This document shows, in pieces, positions 6,479 to 14,826 of a stretch of 15,783 nucleotides of DNA (the stretch's first letter is position 1; each line of letters starts with the position of its first letter). Under the pieces are notes generated by a model. That model was not told where the DNA came from and ran no database searches. It was given only the letters and a program-made list of their open reading frames with translations. This DNA comes from Anaerolineaceae bacterium (GTDB lineage Bacteria; Chloroflexota; Anaerolineae; Anaerolineales; Anaerolineaceae): NCBI GenBank assembly GCA_027348305.1, contig DAIEPS010000019.1, positions 1-15,783 on the forward strand. The letters are read 5' to 3'. The translations under genes and the position numbers were made by a program.

Positions 6479-6501
6479 ACCCCTCCCCATAGGGGGTGGG
6501 T
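6479..6501 (+). promoter_or_regulatory. CsoR-type operator
   Basis: An inverted repeat with arms ACCCCTCCCC (6479-6488) and GGGGGTGGGT (6492-6501), 8 of 10 positions complementary and centred on T6490. C-tract/G-tract dyads of this kind are the known operators of CsoR copper repressors. It covers the predicted start site just after the -10, so bound CsoR would block initiation until Cu(I) releases it. No second copy was seen near copZ or copA. Confidence 0.8.
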
Positions 6502-6512
6502 TAAGGAGAGCC

Positions 6513-6782
6513 ATGAAACATGAATCCAGCGTGCTGAGGTTGAAAACCATTGAAGGCCATGTCAAAGGGGTAACCCGCATGGTTGAAAATGGTGAGTACT
6601 GCATTGATGTGATCCGCCAAATTCAAGCTGTTCAGGCCGCATTGAACAAAGTAACCACCCAAATTTTGGATGAACACTTGAATTCCTGTGTCATCACGGC
6701 CATCCGCGGAGATGACCCCCAGGAAAGGGAACGCGTCTTAAAAGAAATAGCTGAAATATATGAACATGCCGGAAAATTATAA
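6513..6782 (+). CDS. csoR: Copper-sensing transcriptional repressor CsoR
   Basis: This 89-residue all-helical protein belongs to the DUF156/CsoR family, which binds DNA as tetramers and lets go when Cu(I) is bound. The ligand set is present: Cys30 (GEYCIDV), His55 and Cys59 (LDEHLNSC), the C-H-C pattern of true copper sensors. Formaldehyde sensors (FrmR) and nickel sensors (RcnR) use other residues, and persulfide sensors (CstR) lack the histidine. The N-terminal RLKTIEGHVKGVTRMVE is the family's first helix and DNA-contact region. AAGGAG (6503-6508) lies four bases before the ATG. It is the first gene of csoR-copZ-copA, behind a matching operator, so it regulates its own operon. Confidence 0.95.
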   Translation: MKHESSVLRLKTIEGHVKGVTRMVENGEYCIDVIRQIQAVQAALNKVTTQILDEHLNSCVITAIRGDDPQERERVLKEIAEIYEHAGKL

Positions 6783-6796
6783 ATAGGAGAGTAAAA

Positions 6797-7003
6797 ATGA
6801 CAACCGTAAAATATTCAGTACCAGCCATCAATTGTAACCACTGTGTCCATACTATTAAATCAGAATTGAGCGAACTCGACGGCGTTAAGGCCGTTTCTGC
6901 AGATGCCGCCACCAAGGAAGTGGTCGTGGATTTCGATGCCCCCGCGACACCTGAATCCATTGAATCTTTATTGGCTGAGATCAATTATCCGGTAAAGAAA
7001 TAG
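6797..7003 (+). CDS. copZ: Copper chaperone (heavy-metal-associated domain protein)
   Basis: This 68-residue protein is a single ferredoxin-like heavy-metal-associated (HMA) domain. The Cu(I) site is INCNHC, with Cys13 and Cys16; the usual methionine two residues before the first cysteine is an isoleucine-asparagine pair here. GVKAVSADAATKEVVVDF forms strands two and three, as in CopZ/Atx1. It shuttles Cu(I) in the cytoplasm to the ATPase and to CsoR. It lies 14 bases after csoR, with AGGAGA (6786-6791) as ribosome-binding site, and 21 bases before copA. A mercury-binding MerP-like role is excluded by the lack of a signal peptide and by the context. Confidence 0.92.
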   Translation: MTTVKYSVPAINCNHCVHTIKSELSELDGVKAVSADAATKEVVVDFDAPATPESIESLLAEINYPVKK

Positions 7004-7024
7004 CCTTCGTTCAAGAAAGCAAAA

Positions 7025-9451
7025 ATGTCTGAACTCAAGCAAGTGATCTTGCCAATCACAGGCATGACCTGTGCCAACTGCGTCGCCACGGTGGAACGCA
7101 GTTTAAAGAAGGACAAAGCCGTGCAAACGGCTTTGGTGAACCTTTCCAGTGAGCGGGCGACGATCGAATTTAATCCTGTTGATACGGATCTTCCGAACTT
7201 GATCGGACGCATCGAGCGCGCCGGCTACGGCATCGCATCGGGCGAGTTGGATATATGGGTCAAAGGTCTCGCTGACAGCAGCGACGCTAACAGGCTTGAA
7301 AAGAAACTGCTTTCTCTTGAAGGTATCCTTGAAGCCCAGGTCAATTTATCCTCTGAACACGCCCGCATCAAGTTCATTCCGACTTTGGTTAGTGCGGCAG
7401 AGATCCGCAGCGGGATCAAGAGTGCGGGCTTTGAGATGGTCGATACCGGCGCGGACGCGAAGGATGTCGAAGGGCAGGCACGCGAAGCTGAGATCAACCA
7501 CCAGAAGAAACTGTTGATTATCGGTATCGTCTTTTCGTTGCCCCTGCTTCTCCTTTCCATGGGAGGGGACTTTGGGCTGCTGCCGATGGAAATCACGCAT
7601 ACGCTGTGGTTTAAGCTCGTGTTGATGGCGCTGGCCATCCCGGTGCAGTTCTATGTCGGCTGGCAGTATTATGTCGGTGCTTTCAAGGCGCTGCGCAACG
7701 GGTCTGCCAATATGGACGTGCTGGTTGCGCTGGGATCTTCCACGGCATTCATCTATTCCATCCCTGTGGCCTTTGGCTTGCTGAGCGGTCACGTTTACTT
7801 CGAAACTGCAGCCATCATCATCACCTTGATCAAACTGGGTAAATATCTTGAGGCGAAAGCCAAAGGCAGAACCTCAGAGGCCATCAAGAAACTGATGAGT
7901 CTGCAGGCGAACACTGCCCGTGTAATCCGCAGTGGTGTGGAAACGGATGTTTCAATTGATGATGTGGTACTCAATGATGTGATTTTGGTACGGCCGGGTG
8001 AAAAGGTGCCGGTCGATGGGGTGGTCCTCGAAGGACACTCCTCAGTGGATGAATCCATGCTGACAGGTGAATCCATTCCGGTGGAAAAAAGCACGGATTC
8101 CCCTGTGATTGGCGCAACGCTCAATAAAACTGGCTCATTTAAATTCAAAGCAACCCGAATTGGCCGCGATACTGCGCTTGCACAGATTATCAAACTGGTG
8201 GAAGACGCGCAGGGCAGCAAGGCGCCCATCCAGAAACTGGCAGACCAGGTTTCGGCCATTTTTGTACCAGTGGTCATTGGTCTGGCTCTGCTCACCTTTT
8301 TGGGATGGTTCTTCTTCGGCCCGGCGCTGCCGGTGAATGCGGATATTTCCAATTTCACCCGTGCGTTGATCAATATGGTGGCCGTACTGGTGATTGCCTG
8401 TCCGTGTGCCATGGGGCTGGCCACACCCACCGCCATTATGGTGGGCACGGGGCGCGGCGCAGCCATGGGTGTTTTGATCAAATCCTCAGAAGCACTCGAA
8501 CGGGCTGGCTCCGTGAAAATGGTCGTGCTGGATAAAACCGGCACCATTACCCGCGGACGTCCTGAAGTGACCGATATTTTGCCTTTGGGCAAGGTTAATG
8601 AAACCGATCTGCTTGAATTGGCTGCCAGCCTCGAAAAATTCAGCGAACATCCGCTGGGTGAGGCAATTGTTGCCGAAGCCGGGAATAAGTCTTTACAGCT
8701 ACGAGAACCGGAAAGTTTTCAATCTGAAACCGGTTTGGGCGTGATCGGCATTGTCAAAGAGCAGAAAGTGATTGTTGGAAACCTGAAATTAATGGCGCGT
8801 GAAGGGATTGCCCTCGATGCGTATCAATCGAAATTTGAACGACTGCAGCAGGAAGGCAAAACGGTTATGCTGGTCGCTGTAGAAGGTGTTCTGGCCGGTA
8901 TCATTGCTGTTGCCGATCAGGTAAAGGAAGGGTCGAAAGAAGCCATCCAGGATCTGCATGACCTTGGGCTCAAAGTGGCCATGATCACAGGTGATAATCA
9001 ACAAACTGCAAACGCTGTCGCCCGCCTTGTCGGGGTGGATACCATCCTGGCCGAAGTCATGCCCGGTGATAAAGCGGCCGAAGTGAAGAAACTGCAGGAG
9101 ACCGGAATCGCCGTGGCCATGGTGGGGGACGGCATCAACGATGCACCTGCCTTAACCCAGGCGGATGTCGGCATCGCCATTGGCACTGGTACGGATATCG
9201 CCATGGCTTCAGCCCAGGTGGTTTTGATCAGCGGTGACCTGCGTGGAGTGGTCAAAGCCATCACGCTTTCACGAAAAACGCTGTCAACCATCAAGCAAAA
9301 CCTGTTCTGGGCCTTCTTCTATAACGTGGTGTTGATCCCGGTTGCGGCATTTGGTTTGCTCATGCCCATGCTGGCAGCAGGCGCCATGGCTTTCAGCAGC
9401 GTCTTTGTGGTCACCAACAGCTTGAGGCTTAATCGCAAGAAGTTGGTATAA
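7025..9451 (+). CDS. copA: Copper-exporting P-type ATPase (P1B-1 type)
   Basis: This 808-residue membrane pump exports Cu(I) at the cost of ATP. Order of parts: HMA domain 1 with GMTCANC (Cys16, Cys19), a second HMA fold at about 75-140 in which both cysteines are replaced by aspartates (Asp84, Asp87), membrane helices from about 162, actuator loop TGES (347-350), ion-site CPC (459-461), phosphorylation motif DKTGT (Asp503), SEHP (540-543, the P1B hallmark), TGD (655-657), GDGIND (701-706), then YN (766-767) and MAFSS (788-792). CPC with YN and MxxSS is the copper/silver group signature, not zinc or cobalt. Length is typical for a two-HMA CopA. It follows copZ by 21 bases with only a weak AAGAAAG ribosome site and ends in a terminator. 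Confidence 0.96.
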   Translation: MSELKQVILPITGMTCANCVATVERSLKKDKAVQTALVNLSSERATIEFNPVDTDLPNLIGRIERAGYGIASGELDIWVKGLADSSDANRLEKKLLSLEGILEAQVNLSSEHARIKFIPTLVSAAEIRSGIKSAGFEMVDTGADAKDVEGQAREAEINHQKKLLIIGIVFSLPLLLLSMGGDFGLLPMEITHTLWFKLVLMALAIPVQFYVGWQYYVGAFKALRNGSANMDVLVALGSSTAFIYSIPVAFGLLSGHVYFETAAIIITLIKLGKYLEAKAKGRTSEAIKKLMSLQANTARVIRSGVETDVSIDDVVLNDVILVRPGEKVPVDGVVLEGHSSVDESMLTGESIPVEKSTDSPVIGATLNKTGSFKFKATRIGRDTALAQIIKLVEDAQGSKAPIQKLADQVSAIFVPVVIGLALLTFLGWFFFGPALPVNADISNFTRALINMVAVLVIACPCAMGLATPTAIMVGTGRGAAMGVLIKSSEALERAGSVKMVVLDKTGTITRGRPEVTDILPLGKVNETDLLELAASLEKFSEHPLGEAIVAEAGNKSLQLREPESFQSETGLGVIGIVKEQKVIVGNLKLMAREGIALDAYQSKFERLQQEGKTVMLVAVEGVLAGIIAVADQVKEGSKEAIQDLHDLGLKVAMITGDNQQTANAVARLVGVDTILAEVMPGDKAAEVKKLQETGIAVAMVGDGINDAPALTQADVGIAIGTGTDIAMASAQVVLISGDLRGVVKAITLSRKTLSTIKQNLFWAFFYNVVLIPVAAFGLLMPMLAAGAMAFSSVFVVTNSLRLNRKKLV

Positions 9452-9468
9452 AAAATTGATATTTCATA

Positions 9469-9507
9469 AAAAAAGGATTGTCTAGACAAAACAGGCAGTC
9501 CTTTTTT
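9469..9507 (+). terminator. Rho-independent terminator after copA
   Basis: AAAAAAGGATTG (9469-9480) pairs with CAGTCCTTTTTT (9496-9507), 12 pairs with one G-T, around a 15-base loop that holds the small palindrome TCTAGA. A-tract and T-tract flank the core symmetrically, so it could work in both directions. It begins 17 bases after the copA stop and separates the copper operon from tkt. Confidence 0.85.
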
Positions 9508-9535
9508 GTCTTAATAAAGGTGCAGGTGGTAAAAT
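9506..9535 (+). promoter_or_regulatory. Promoter of the tkt operon
   Basis: TTGTCT (9506-9511), 18 bases, then TAAAAT (9530-9535), preceded by TGG, giving an extended -10 like the one before fni. The -35 overlaps the end of the copA terminator. The start near 9541 would leave about 19 bases before the ATG, including GGAGG at 9550-9554. Confidence 0.6.
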
Positions 9536-9559
9536 TACGCATAATTTACGGAGGATAGC

Positions 9560-11569
9560 ATGAACGACGATTTTCAGAATAAAGCCATTAATACCCTCAG
9601 ATTTTTATCCGCGGACGGTGTACAGCAGGCCAACTCAGGTCATCCAGGGCTGCCCATGGGTGCTGCCGCCATCGCATTCACAATTTGGACGAAACACTTA
9701 AAGTTTGATCCGCAAAACCCGGATTGGGCTGACCGCGATCGATTCATCCTTTCAGGCGGGCATGGCTCCATGCTGCTTTACAGCCTGCTGCATTTAACCG
9801 GCTTCAAAGTCACGCTGGATGATCTCAAACATTTCCGCCAGTGGGGTTCGAATACCCCCGGGCATCCCGAATACGGTTTTACCCCCGGTGTGGATACCAC
9901 CACCGGTCCGCTGGGTCAGGGTCTTTCAAACGGCGTTGGCATGGCCATCGCAGAAGCACACCTGGCAGCGGAATTCAACAAGCCCGATCAGAAAATCGTC
10001 GATCATTATGTTTACGGCATTGTCACGGATGGAGACCTTCAAGAGGGCGTCGCCAGCGAGGCAGCCTCTCTTGGCGGCCACTTGAAACTGGGCAAAATCA
10101 TTTATTGTTACGATGACAATCACATCAGCATTGATGGCTCCACTTCATTATCATTCACAGAGGACCGCGGTAAGCGTTTCGAAGCTTATGGCTGGCATGT
10201 TTCTTATGTAGCCGATGGCAATGACGTGGATGAAATTGACCGCGCCATACAGGCTGCCAAGTTGGATCCGCGTCCGTCGTTGATCGTCTGCCGCACCCAT
10301 ATCGGGTTCGGCATGCCCAACCGCCAGGATACTTCAAAAGCTCACGGAGAGCCGCCCGGTGATGATGAACTGAACGCCGCCAAACGCAACCTGGGCTGGC
10401 CAGAAGAACCTCGCTTCTTGGTGCCTGATGATGTCAAGGCATTCTTCCTCAAGGCAGGCGAAAAAGGTGCTGCTAGTAAATTAAAATGGGATGCCGCGCT
10501 TGAAAAATACACCAAAGCTTACCCGTCCGAGGGTAAGGAATTTACCCGCCGCATGAGTGGCAAATTGCCCGCCGGGTGGGAATCCGCTTTGCCGGTATTC
10601 GCGGCGGATGCCAAGGGCATCGCTTCCCGCGTTGCCTCAGGCCAAACCCTCAACGCACTTGCTGCTGTTCTACCCGAATTGATGGGCGGCTCCGCTGATC
10701 TGACCCCTTCCAACAACACCTGGCTGAAGGAATCCACAGCTTTCCAACCGGATAACCCGATCGGACGCTATTTGCATTTTGGGGTGCGCGAACACGGCAT
10801 GGGTGCAGTAGTGAACGGTATTGCCTATCATAAAGGGCTAATTCCGTTCGGCGCGACTTTTTTGGTATTTACTGATTATATGCGCGGAGCCATCCGCGTG
10901 GGGGCGTTCACTCACCTGCAGACAATCTGGGTGATGACCCATGACAGCATCGGCTTGGGTGAAGATGGCCCGACACATCAGCCAGTCGAACACCTGGCTG
11001 CCTTGCGCGCCATCCCGAACCTGACCGTCATCCGTCCCGCGGACGCCAACGAGACCGCACAGGCCTGGCGTGCGGCCGTCGAGAACACACATGGCCCTAC
11101 TCTCCTGGCGTTATCCCGTCAAAACCTGCCCATCGCGGACCGCAGCCAAATGGCTTCAGCCGAAGGCACTTTAAAAGGCGCTTATGTTTTGGCTGATCTT
11201 GGTAAAGGCAAACCCGAGATCATCCTCATGGCTTCAGGGTCCGAGGTTGATCTGATCGTCAAAGCCGGTCAGGAACTTGCTGATGCCGGGCATTCGGTCA
11301 GGGTCGTTTCATTCCCTAGTTGGGAATTATTTGAGAAAACAGACCAGTCATACAAAGACAGTGTCTTGATCCCTGGTGTCAAAGCGCGTTTGGCAGTGGA
11401 ATGCGGCATCGCCCAGGGCTGGGAGAAATTTACCGGCCTTGAGGGTGAGATCATCGCAATGACCGGTTATGGCGCATCCGCACCAGCGTCTGTTTTGATG
11501 GAAAAATTCGGCTTCACTGTCAGGAATGTTGTCGATACTGCCAAGTCACTCTTGAATGCGGAGAAGTAA
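9560..11569 (+). CDS. tkt: Transketolase
   Basis: This 669-residue thiamine-diphosphate enzyme moves two-carbon units between sugar phosphates in the pentose phosphate pathway (and in the Calvin cycle where present). N-terminal domain: SGHPGLPMGAA (26-36, His28), SGGHGS (65-70), TGPLGQGLSNGVGMA (115-129), and the ThDP/metal motif TDGDLQEG (156-163) followed by YDDNHISIDG (184-193). Middle domain: REHGM (410-414) with catalytic Glu411, and HDSIGLGEDGPTHQPVEHLA (461-480) with substrate-binding histidines. The usual GDG of the ThDP motif starts with Thr here, a minor variant. Full length for the family (650-680). GGAGG lies five bases before the ATG. It leads an operon with rpiB one base downstream. 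Confidence 0.96.
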   Translation: MNDDFQNKAINTLRFLSADGVQQANSGHPGLPMGAAAIAFTIWTKHLKFDPQNPDWADRDRFILSGGHGSMLLYSLLHLTGFKVTLDDLKHFRQWGSNTPGHPEYGFTPGVDTTTGPLGQGLSNGVGMAIAEAHLAAEFNKPDQKIVDHYVYGIVTDGDLQEGVASEAASLGGHLKLGKIIYCYDDNHISIDGSTSLSFTEDRGKRFEAYGWHVSYVADGNDVDEIDRAIQAAKLDPRPSLIVCRTHIGFGMPNRQDTSKAHGEPPGDDELNAAKRNLGWPEEPRFLVPDDVKAFFLKAGEKGAASKLKWDAALEKYTKAYPSEGKEFTRRMSGKLPAGWESALPVFAADAKGIASRVASGQTLNALAAVLPELMGGSADLTPSNNTWLKESTAFQPDNPIGRYLHFGVREHGMGAVVNGIAYHKGLIPFGATFLVFTDYMRGAIRVGAFTHLQTIWVMTHDSIGLGEDGPTHQPVEHLAALRAIPNLTVIRPADANETAQAWRAAVENTHGPTLLALSRQNLPIADRSQMASAEGTLKGAYVLADLGKGKPEIILMASGSEVDLIVKAGQELADAGHSVRVVSFPSWELFEKTDQSYKDSVLIPGVKARLAVECGIAQGWEKFTGLEGEIIAMTGYGASAPASVLMEKFGFTVRNVVDTAKSLLNAEK

Positions 11570-11570
11570 A

Positions 11571-12020
11571 ATGCAAATTGCTGTTGCCTGTGACCATGCC
11601 GGATTCCCCTTGAAGGACGAAGTCATTGCCGCCCTCGAAGAAGTAGGTTGCTCGATCCTCGATTTGGGCACTTATGATCAAGAACCGGTGGATTACCCTG
11701 ATTATGCAGAGAAAGCCGGCCGCGCCATCATCAACGGGCAGGCTGAACGGGCTGTTGTGATCTGTGGATCCGGTGTTGGCGCCTGTATAGCGGCCAATAA
11801 AATAAAGGGCGTTTATGCCTGTAATATTAGTGATGTATATTCCGCCCGTCAGGGTGTTGAACACGACAACATGAATATGTTGTGTATGGGCGCCCGTGTG
11901 ATCGGCCCAGAAATAGCCAAGGATCTTGCAAAGGCTTTTGTTTCGGCACATTTCTCGACTGAAGAACGTCACAGGCGCCGAGTCGGAAAGATCTTAAAAT
12001 TGGAAGCCAATGGTAAATAA
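11571..12020 (+). CDS. rpiB: Ribose 5-phosphate isomerase B
   Basis: This 149-residue enzyme interconverts ribulose 5-phosphate and ribose 5-phosphate and belongs to the RpiB/LacAB family, unrelated to RpiA. CDHAGF (7-12) has the phosphate-binding Asp-His pair, VDYPDYA (40-46) follows, and VICGSGVG (63-70) has the catalytic base Cys65 with Ser67 where many have Thr. EHDNMNML (97-104) has the ring-opening His98, and EERHRRRVGKI (131-141) has the phosphate-binding His134 and Arg137. The usual length is about 150. I start at ATG 11571 because GGAG (11560-11563) is at the right distance and homologs begin M-x-I-A-x-x-CDHAG; ATG 11556 would add five residues. It sits one base after the tkt stop. 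Confidence 0.95.
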   Translation: MQIAVACDHAGFPLKDEVIAALEEVGCSILDLGTYDQEPVDYPDYAEKAGRAIINGQAERAVVICGSGVGACIAANKIKGVYACNISDVYSARQGVEHDNMNMLCMGARVIGPEIAKDLAKAFVSAHFSTEERHRRRVGKILKLEANGK

Positions 12021-12059
12021 GAATAATTATTGCTGATAAGTTAAGGAATCAGGTGAAAA

Positions 12060-14822
12060 GTGAATAATATAGATGTTCTTCACAAATTGGGGCAATCCCT
12101 CTGGTATGACAATATTCAACGCTCCCTGTTGGATAACGGCGCGTTAAAAGCCATGATTGACAGGGGCGAGATCAAAGGGGTGACTTCAAACCCCAGTATT
12201 TTTAATAACGCCATCGCAAAATCCACGGATTACGATTCCGCGCTTCAACCCCTGGCCTGGTCAGGTTTGACTGCAGAAGAGATCTTCTGGGAGTTGGCCG
12301 TTAAGGATATTCAGGATGCGGCGGATCTGTTCGCTCCAATTTACGAAAGCACAAAACACAAGGACGGTTACGTCAGCCTTGAGGTAAGTCCATTTCTGGC
12401 CCGCGATACCCGCACGACTGTGCAGGAAGCCAAACGACTGTGGCATAAGGTGAACCGCCCCAACCTGATGATCAAGATCCCCGCAACCCTCGAAGGGCTG
12501 CCCGCGATCCGCGAGACCATCGCTGAAGGTATTAACGTCAATGTGACCCTGATCTTCTCACTGGAGCGTTACAAGGCCGTGATCAACGCCTTCCTCTTGG
12601 GTCTTGAAGACCGTGTCAACAAAGGGCTGAGCATTGAATCAATTGCTTCGGTGGCATCTTTCTTTGTCTCGCGTGTGGATACCAAAGTCGATGCAATGAT
12701 TGCCAAAGATCATCCAACAGATGGTGCTGCCCTGCTGGGCAAAGCCGCCATTGCCAATGCCAAACTGGCATACGAGTTGTTTATTCAGGAATTTTCAACG
12801 GAACGTTTTGCACAGTTACAACAGAAAGGCGCGCAGAAGCAGCGTCCGTTGTGGGCTTCAACCAGCACCAAGAACCCCAATTATCGAGATGTGATCTATA
12901 TCGAAGAATTGATAGGCGATGACACTGTGAATACCGTTCCGCCTGCCACTTTGACCGCCTTTGGCGATCACGGCAAAGCCAAATTAACCATCGGTAACGA
13001 CCTGGCTGCTGCCAAAGATGACCTTTCTAAACTGGAAAAACTAGGCATTTCCATGTCCGTGGTTACACAGGAATTGGAAGATGAGGGAGTGAAATCGTTC
13101 GCGGATGCATTTACCTCACTTTTGGCGAGCGTTGAAGCGCGCAGACTTGAACAAACATCCGGAATAGAAAAGATAACCGCTTCCGTTCAAAAACGACTGG
13201 CAAAGCTGGAAAAACTCGATTTTGTGAAGCGTATGATCGCCCATGATCCTGTTCTATGGACTAAAGATGTCAAAGGTCAGGATGAGATCCGTATCCGCAT
13301 GGATTGGTTGAGTGCGCCCTGGGATTCAGAATCCCTGCTGCCGCAGTTGGAAACCCTGCTGGTGGAGTGCCGCAAGTCTGGCTTCACCCATGCACTGCTC
13401 CTGGGCATGGGCGGATCATCCCTTGCACCCGAGGTATTGAGGCTGATCAATGGCCAGACTGAATACAAAGCCAACCTCGGCCTTGATCTGAGCGTGCTTG
13501 ATAGCACCAACCCGGATGAAGTGCTGCTGGCCCGCAAACGTTCACCGCTTGAAAAGACACTTTACATCGTCGCCAGCAAGTCAGGCACCACCGGCGAGAT
13601 CAACGCCTTCTTCCAATATTTCTGGGCTGAAGTCTCAAAGATATTTGGTGACAAAGCGGGGGATCATTTCCTTGCCATCACTGACCCCGGAACCAAGCTG
13701 GATGAATTGGCCAGGGAGCGCAAGTTCTTTAAAGTGATCAACGCCAACCCACATGTCGGCGGCAGAAATTCTGCACTTACGGCTTTCGGCCTGGTACCTG
13801 CCGCGCTGCTGGGCATTGATGTGAAGGAATTCCTGAAAAAAACACAGGTATTGGCAAAACAATGCCAGCCTGAGAATAACATCCATGCCAACCCGGGCGT
13901 GGTTTTAGGCGCACTTATGGCAGAAGCCGCATTTGACGGCCTGGATAAACTGACCGTGGTGACCGATTCCGCTTGGTCCGCTTTTGGAAACTGGTTTGAA
14001 CAATTGGTAGCCGAAAGCAGCGGCAAGGAAGGGCGCGGCATCGTGCCGGTAGCCACTGAGCCAAACCTGCCCGTCGCTCAATATGGCAGAGATCGCCTGT
14101 TCATCTACATTGGCAGCAACGCGGCTGATAATGCTTTTGTCAAAGAATTACGTCAGGCGGGTCAGCCTTTGATCGCCATGCATGTTACCTCTTCCATGGA
14201 TCTGGGCGCGCAGTTCTACCTGTGGGAAGTTGCCACGGCTGTGGCCTGCTCCATCCTCGGCGTGAATTCGTTCGATCAACCTGATGTGCAAGACGCCAAA
14301 ACACGCACCTTGAAAGGCATCGCCGCCTTCAAAGAGACCGGCAAGCTTGATTTCGGCACTCCTGTGATCACATTTGCTTCAGGGGATGTGTATTCCAACC
14401 AGGTATTTGACTGGAAGAAAGCCCAATCCCTGGCTGAAGTCATTGATAACTACCTGAAGAAATTCGTGCACAAAGCGGATTATGTTGCGATCAACGCCTT
14501 CTTACCGCGTACCGCTCAGATGGAAGCCGAACTTCAGACTTTCCGACGTCACATCCTCGATAATCATGCCAACGCTGTGACACTTGGCTTTGGTCCGCGT
14601 TTCTTGCACTCTACCGGTCAGCTTCACAAGGGTGGACCCGATATTGGTGTGTTCATTGAATTCACCTCTGAATCGGAAGCAGATATGGACATCCCGAACG
14701 AGGGGTTAACCTTCGGAACCATGGCCATGGCCCAGGCGCTGGGTGATTACCAGGCGCTTGAAGCAAGAGGTCGTCGGTTGCTGCGCATCCATCTGCGCAA
14801 GCCATCTTTAAAGGATCTATAA
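12060..14822 (+). CDS. Bifunctional transaldolase / glucose-6-phosphate isomerase
   Basis: One 920-residue chain joins two enzymes. Residues about 1-365 are a transaldolase: GVTSNPSIF (40-48), LMIKIPAT (136-143) with the Schiff-base Lys139, and WASTSTKNP (265-273). Residues about 380-920 are a phosphoglucose isomerase: GMGGSSL (449-455), SKSGTTGE (507-514) for the sugar phosphate, EQLVAESSGKEG (647-658) with the catalytic Glu region, FDQPDV (738-743), and STGQLHKGG (851-859). Tal makes fructose 6-phosphate and Pgi turns it into glucose 6-phosphate, so consecutive steps are fused. Such fusions are known in several bacterial groups. The start is GTG at 12060, the only start fitting the conserved NxxDxLHxLGQSLWYDNI, with AGGTGA just before it. 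No frameshift marks the join. Confidence 0.95.
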   Translation: MNNIDVLHKLGQSLWYDNIQRSLLDNGALKAMIDRGEIKGVTSNPSIFNNAIAKSTDYDSALQPLAWSGLTAEEIFWELAVKDIQDAADLFAPIYESTKHKDGYVSLEVSPFLARDTRTTVQEAKRLWHKVNRPNLMIKIPATLEGLPAIRETIAEGINVNVTLIFSLERYKAVINAFLLGLEDRVNKGLSIESIASVASFFVSRVDTKVDAMIAKDHPTDGAALLGKAAIANAKLAYELFIQEFSTERFAQLQQKGAQKQRPLWASTSTKNPNYRDVIYIEELIGDDTVNTVPPATLTAFGDHGKAKLTIGNDLAAAKDDLSKLEKLGISMSVVTQELEDEGVKSFADAFTSLLASVEARRLEQTSGIEKITASVQKRLAKLEKLDFVKRMIAHDPVLWTKDVKGQDEIRIRMDWLSAPWDSESLLPQLETLLVECRKSGFTHALLLGMGGSSLAPEVLRLINGQTEYKANLGLDLSVLDSTNPDEVLLARKRSPLEKTLYIVASKSGTTGEINAFFQYFWAEVSKIFGDKAGDHFLAITDPGTKLDELARERKFFKVINANPHVGGRNSALTAFGLVPAALLGIDVKEFLKKTQVLAKQCQPENNIHANPGVVLGALMAEAAFDGLDKLTVVTDSAWSAFGNWFEQLVAESSGKEGRGIVPVATEPNLPVAQYGRDRLFIYIGSNAADNAFVKELRQAGQPLIAMHVTSSMDLGAQFYLWEVATAVACSILGVNSFDQPDVQDAKTRTLKGIAAFKETGKLDFGTPVITFASGDVYSNQVFDWKKAQSLAEVIDNYLKKFVHKADYVAINAFLPRTAQMEAELQTFRRHILDNHANAVTLGFGPRFLHSTGQLHKGGPDIGVFIEFTSESEADMDIPNEGLTFGTMAMAQALGDYQALEARGRRLLRIHLRKPSLKDL

Positions 14823-14826
14823 CTTA

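Noticed and set aside
7795..8592. 265-residue open frame on the minus strand inside copA, and similar long minus-strand frames inside sucC (767-1441), sucD (1459-2034) and tal-pgi (13664-14056)
   Set aside because: They are antisense shadows of well-conserved genes; their sequences are low-complexity (Ser/Pro/Ala/Thr-rich) with no family motif, and no ribosome site or promoter was seen.
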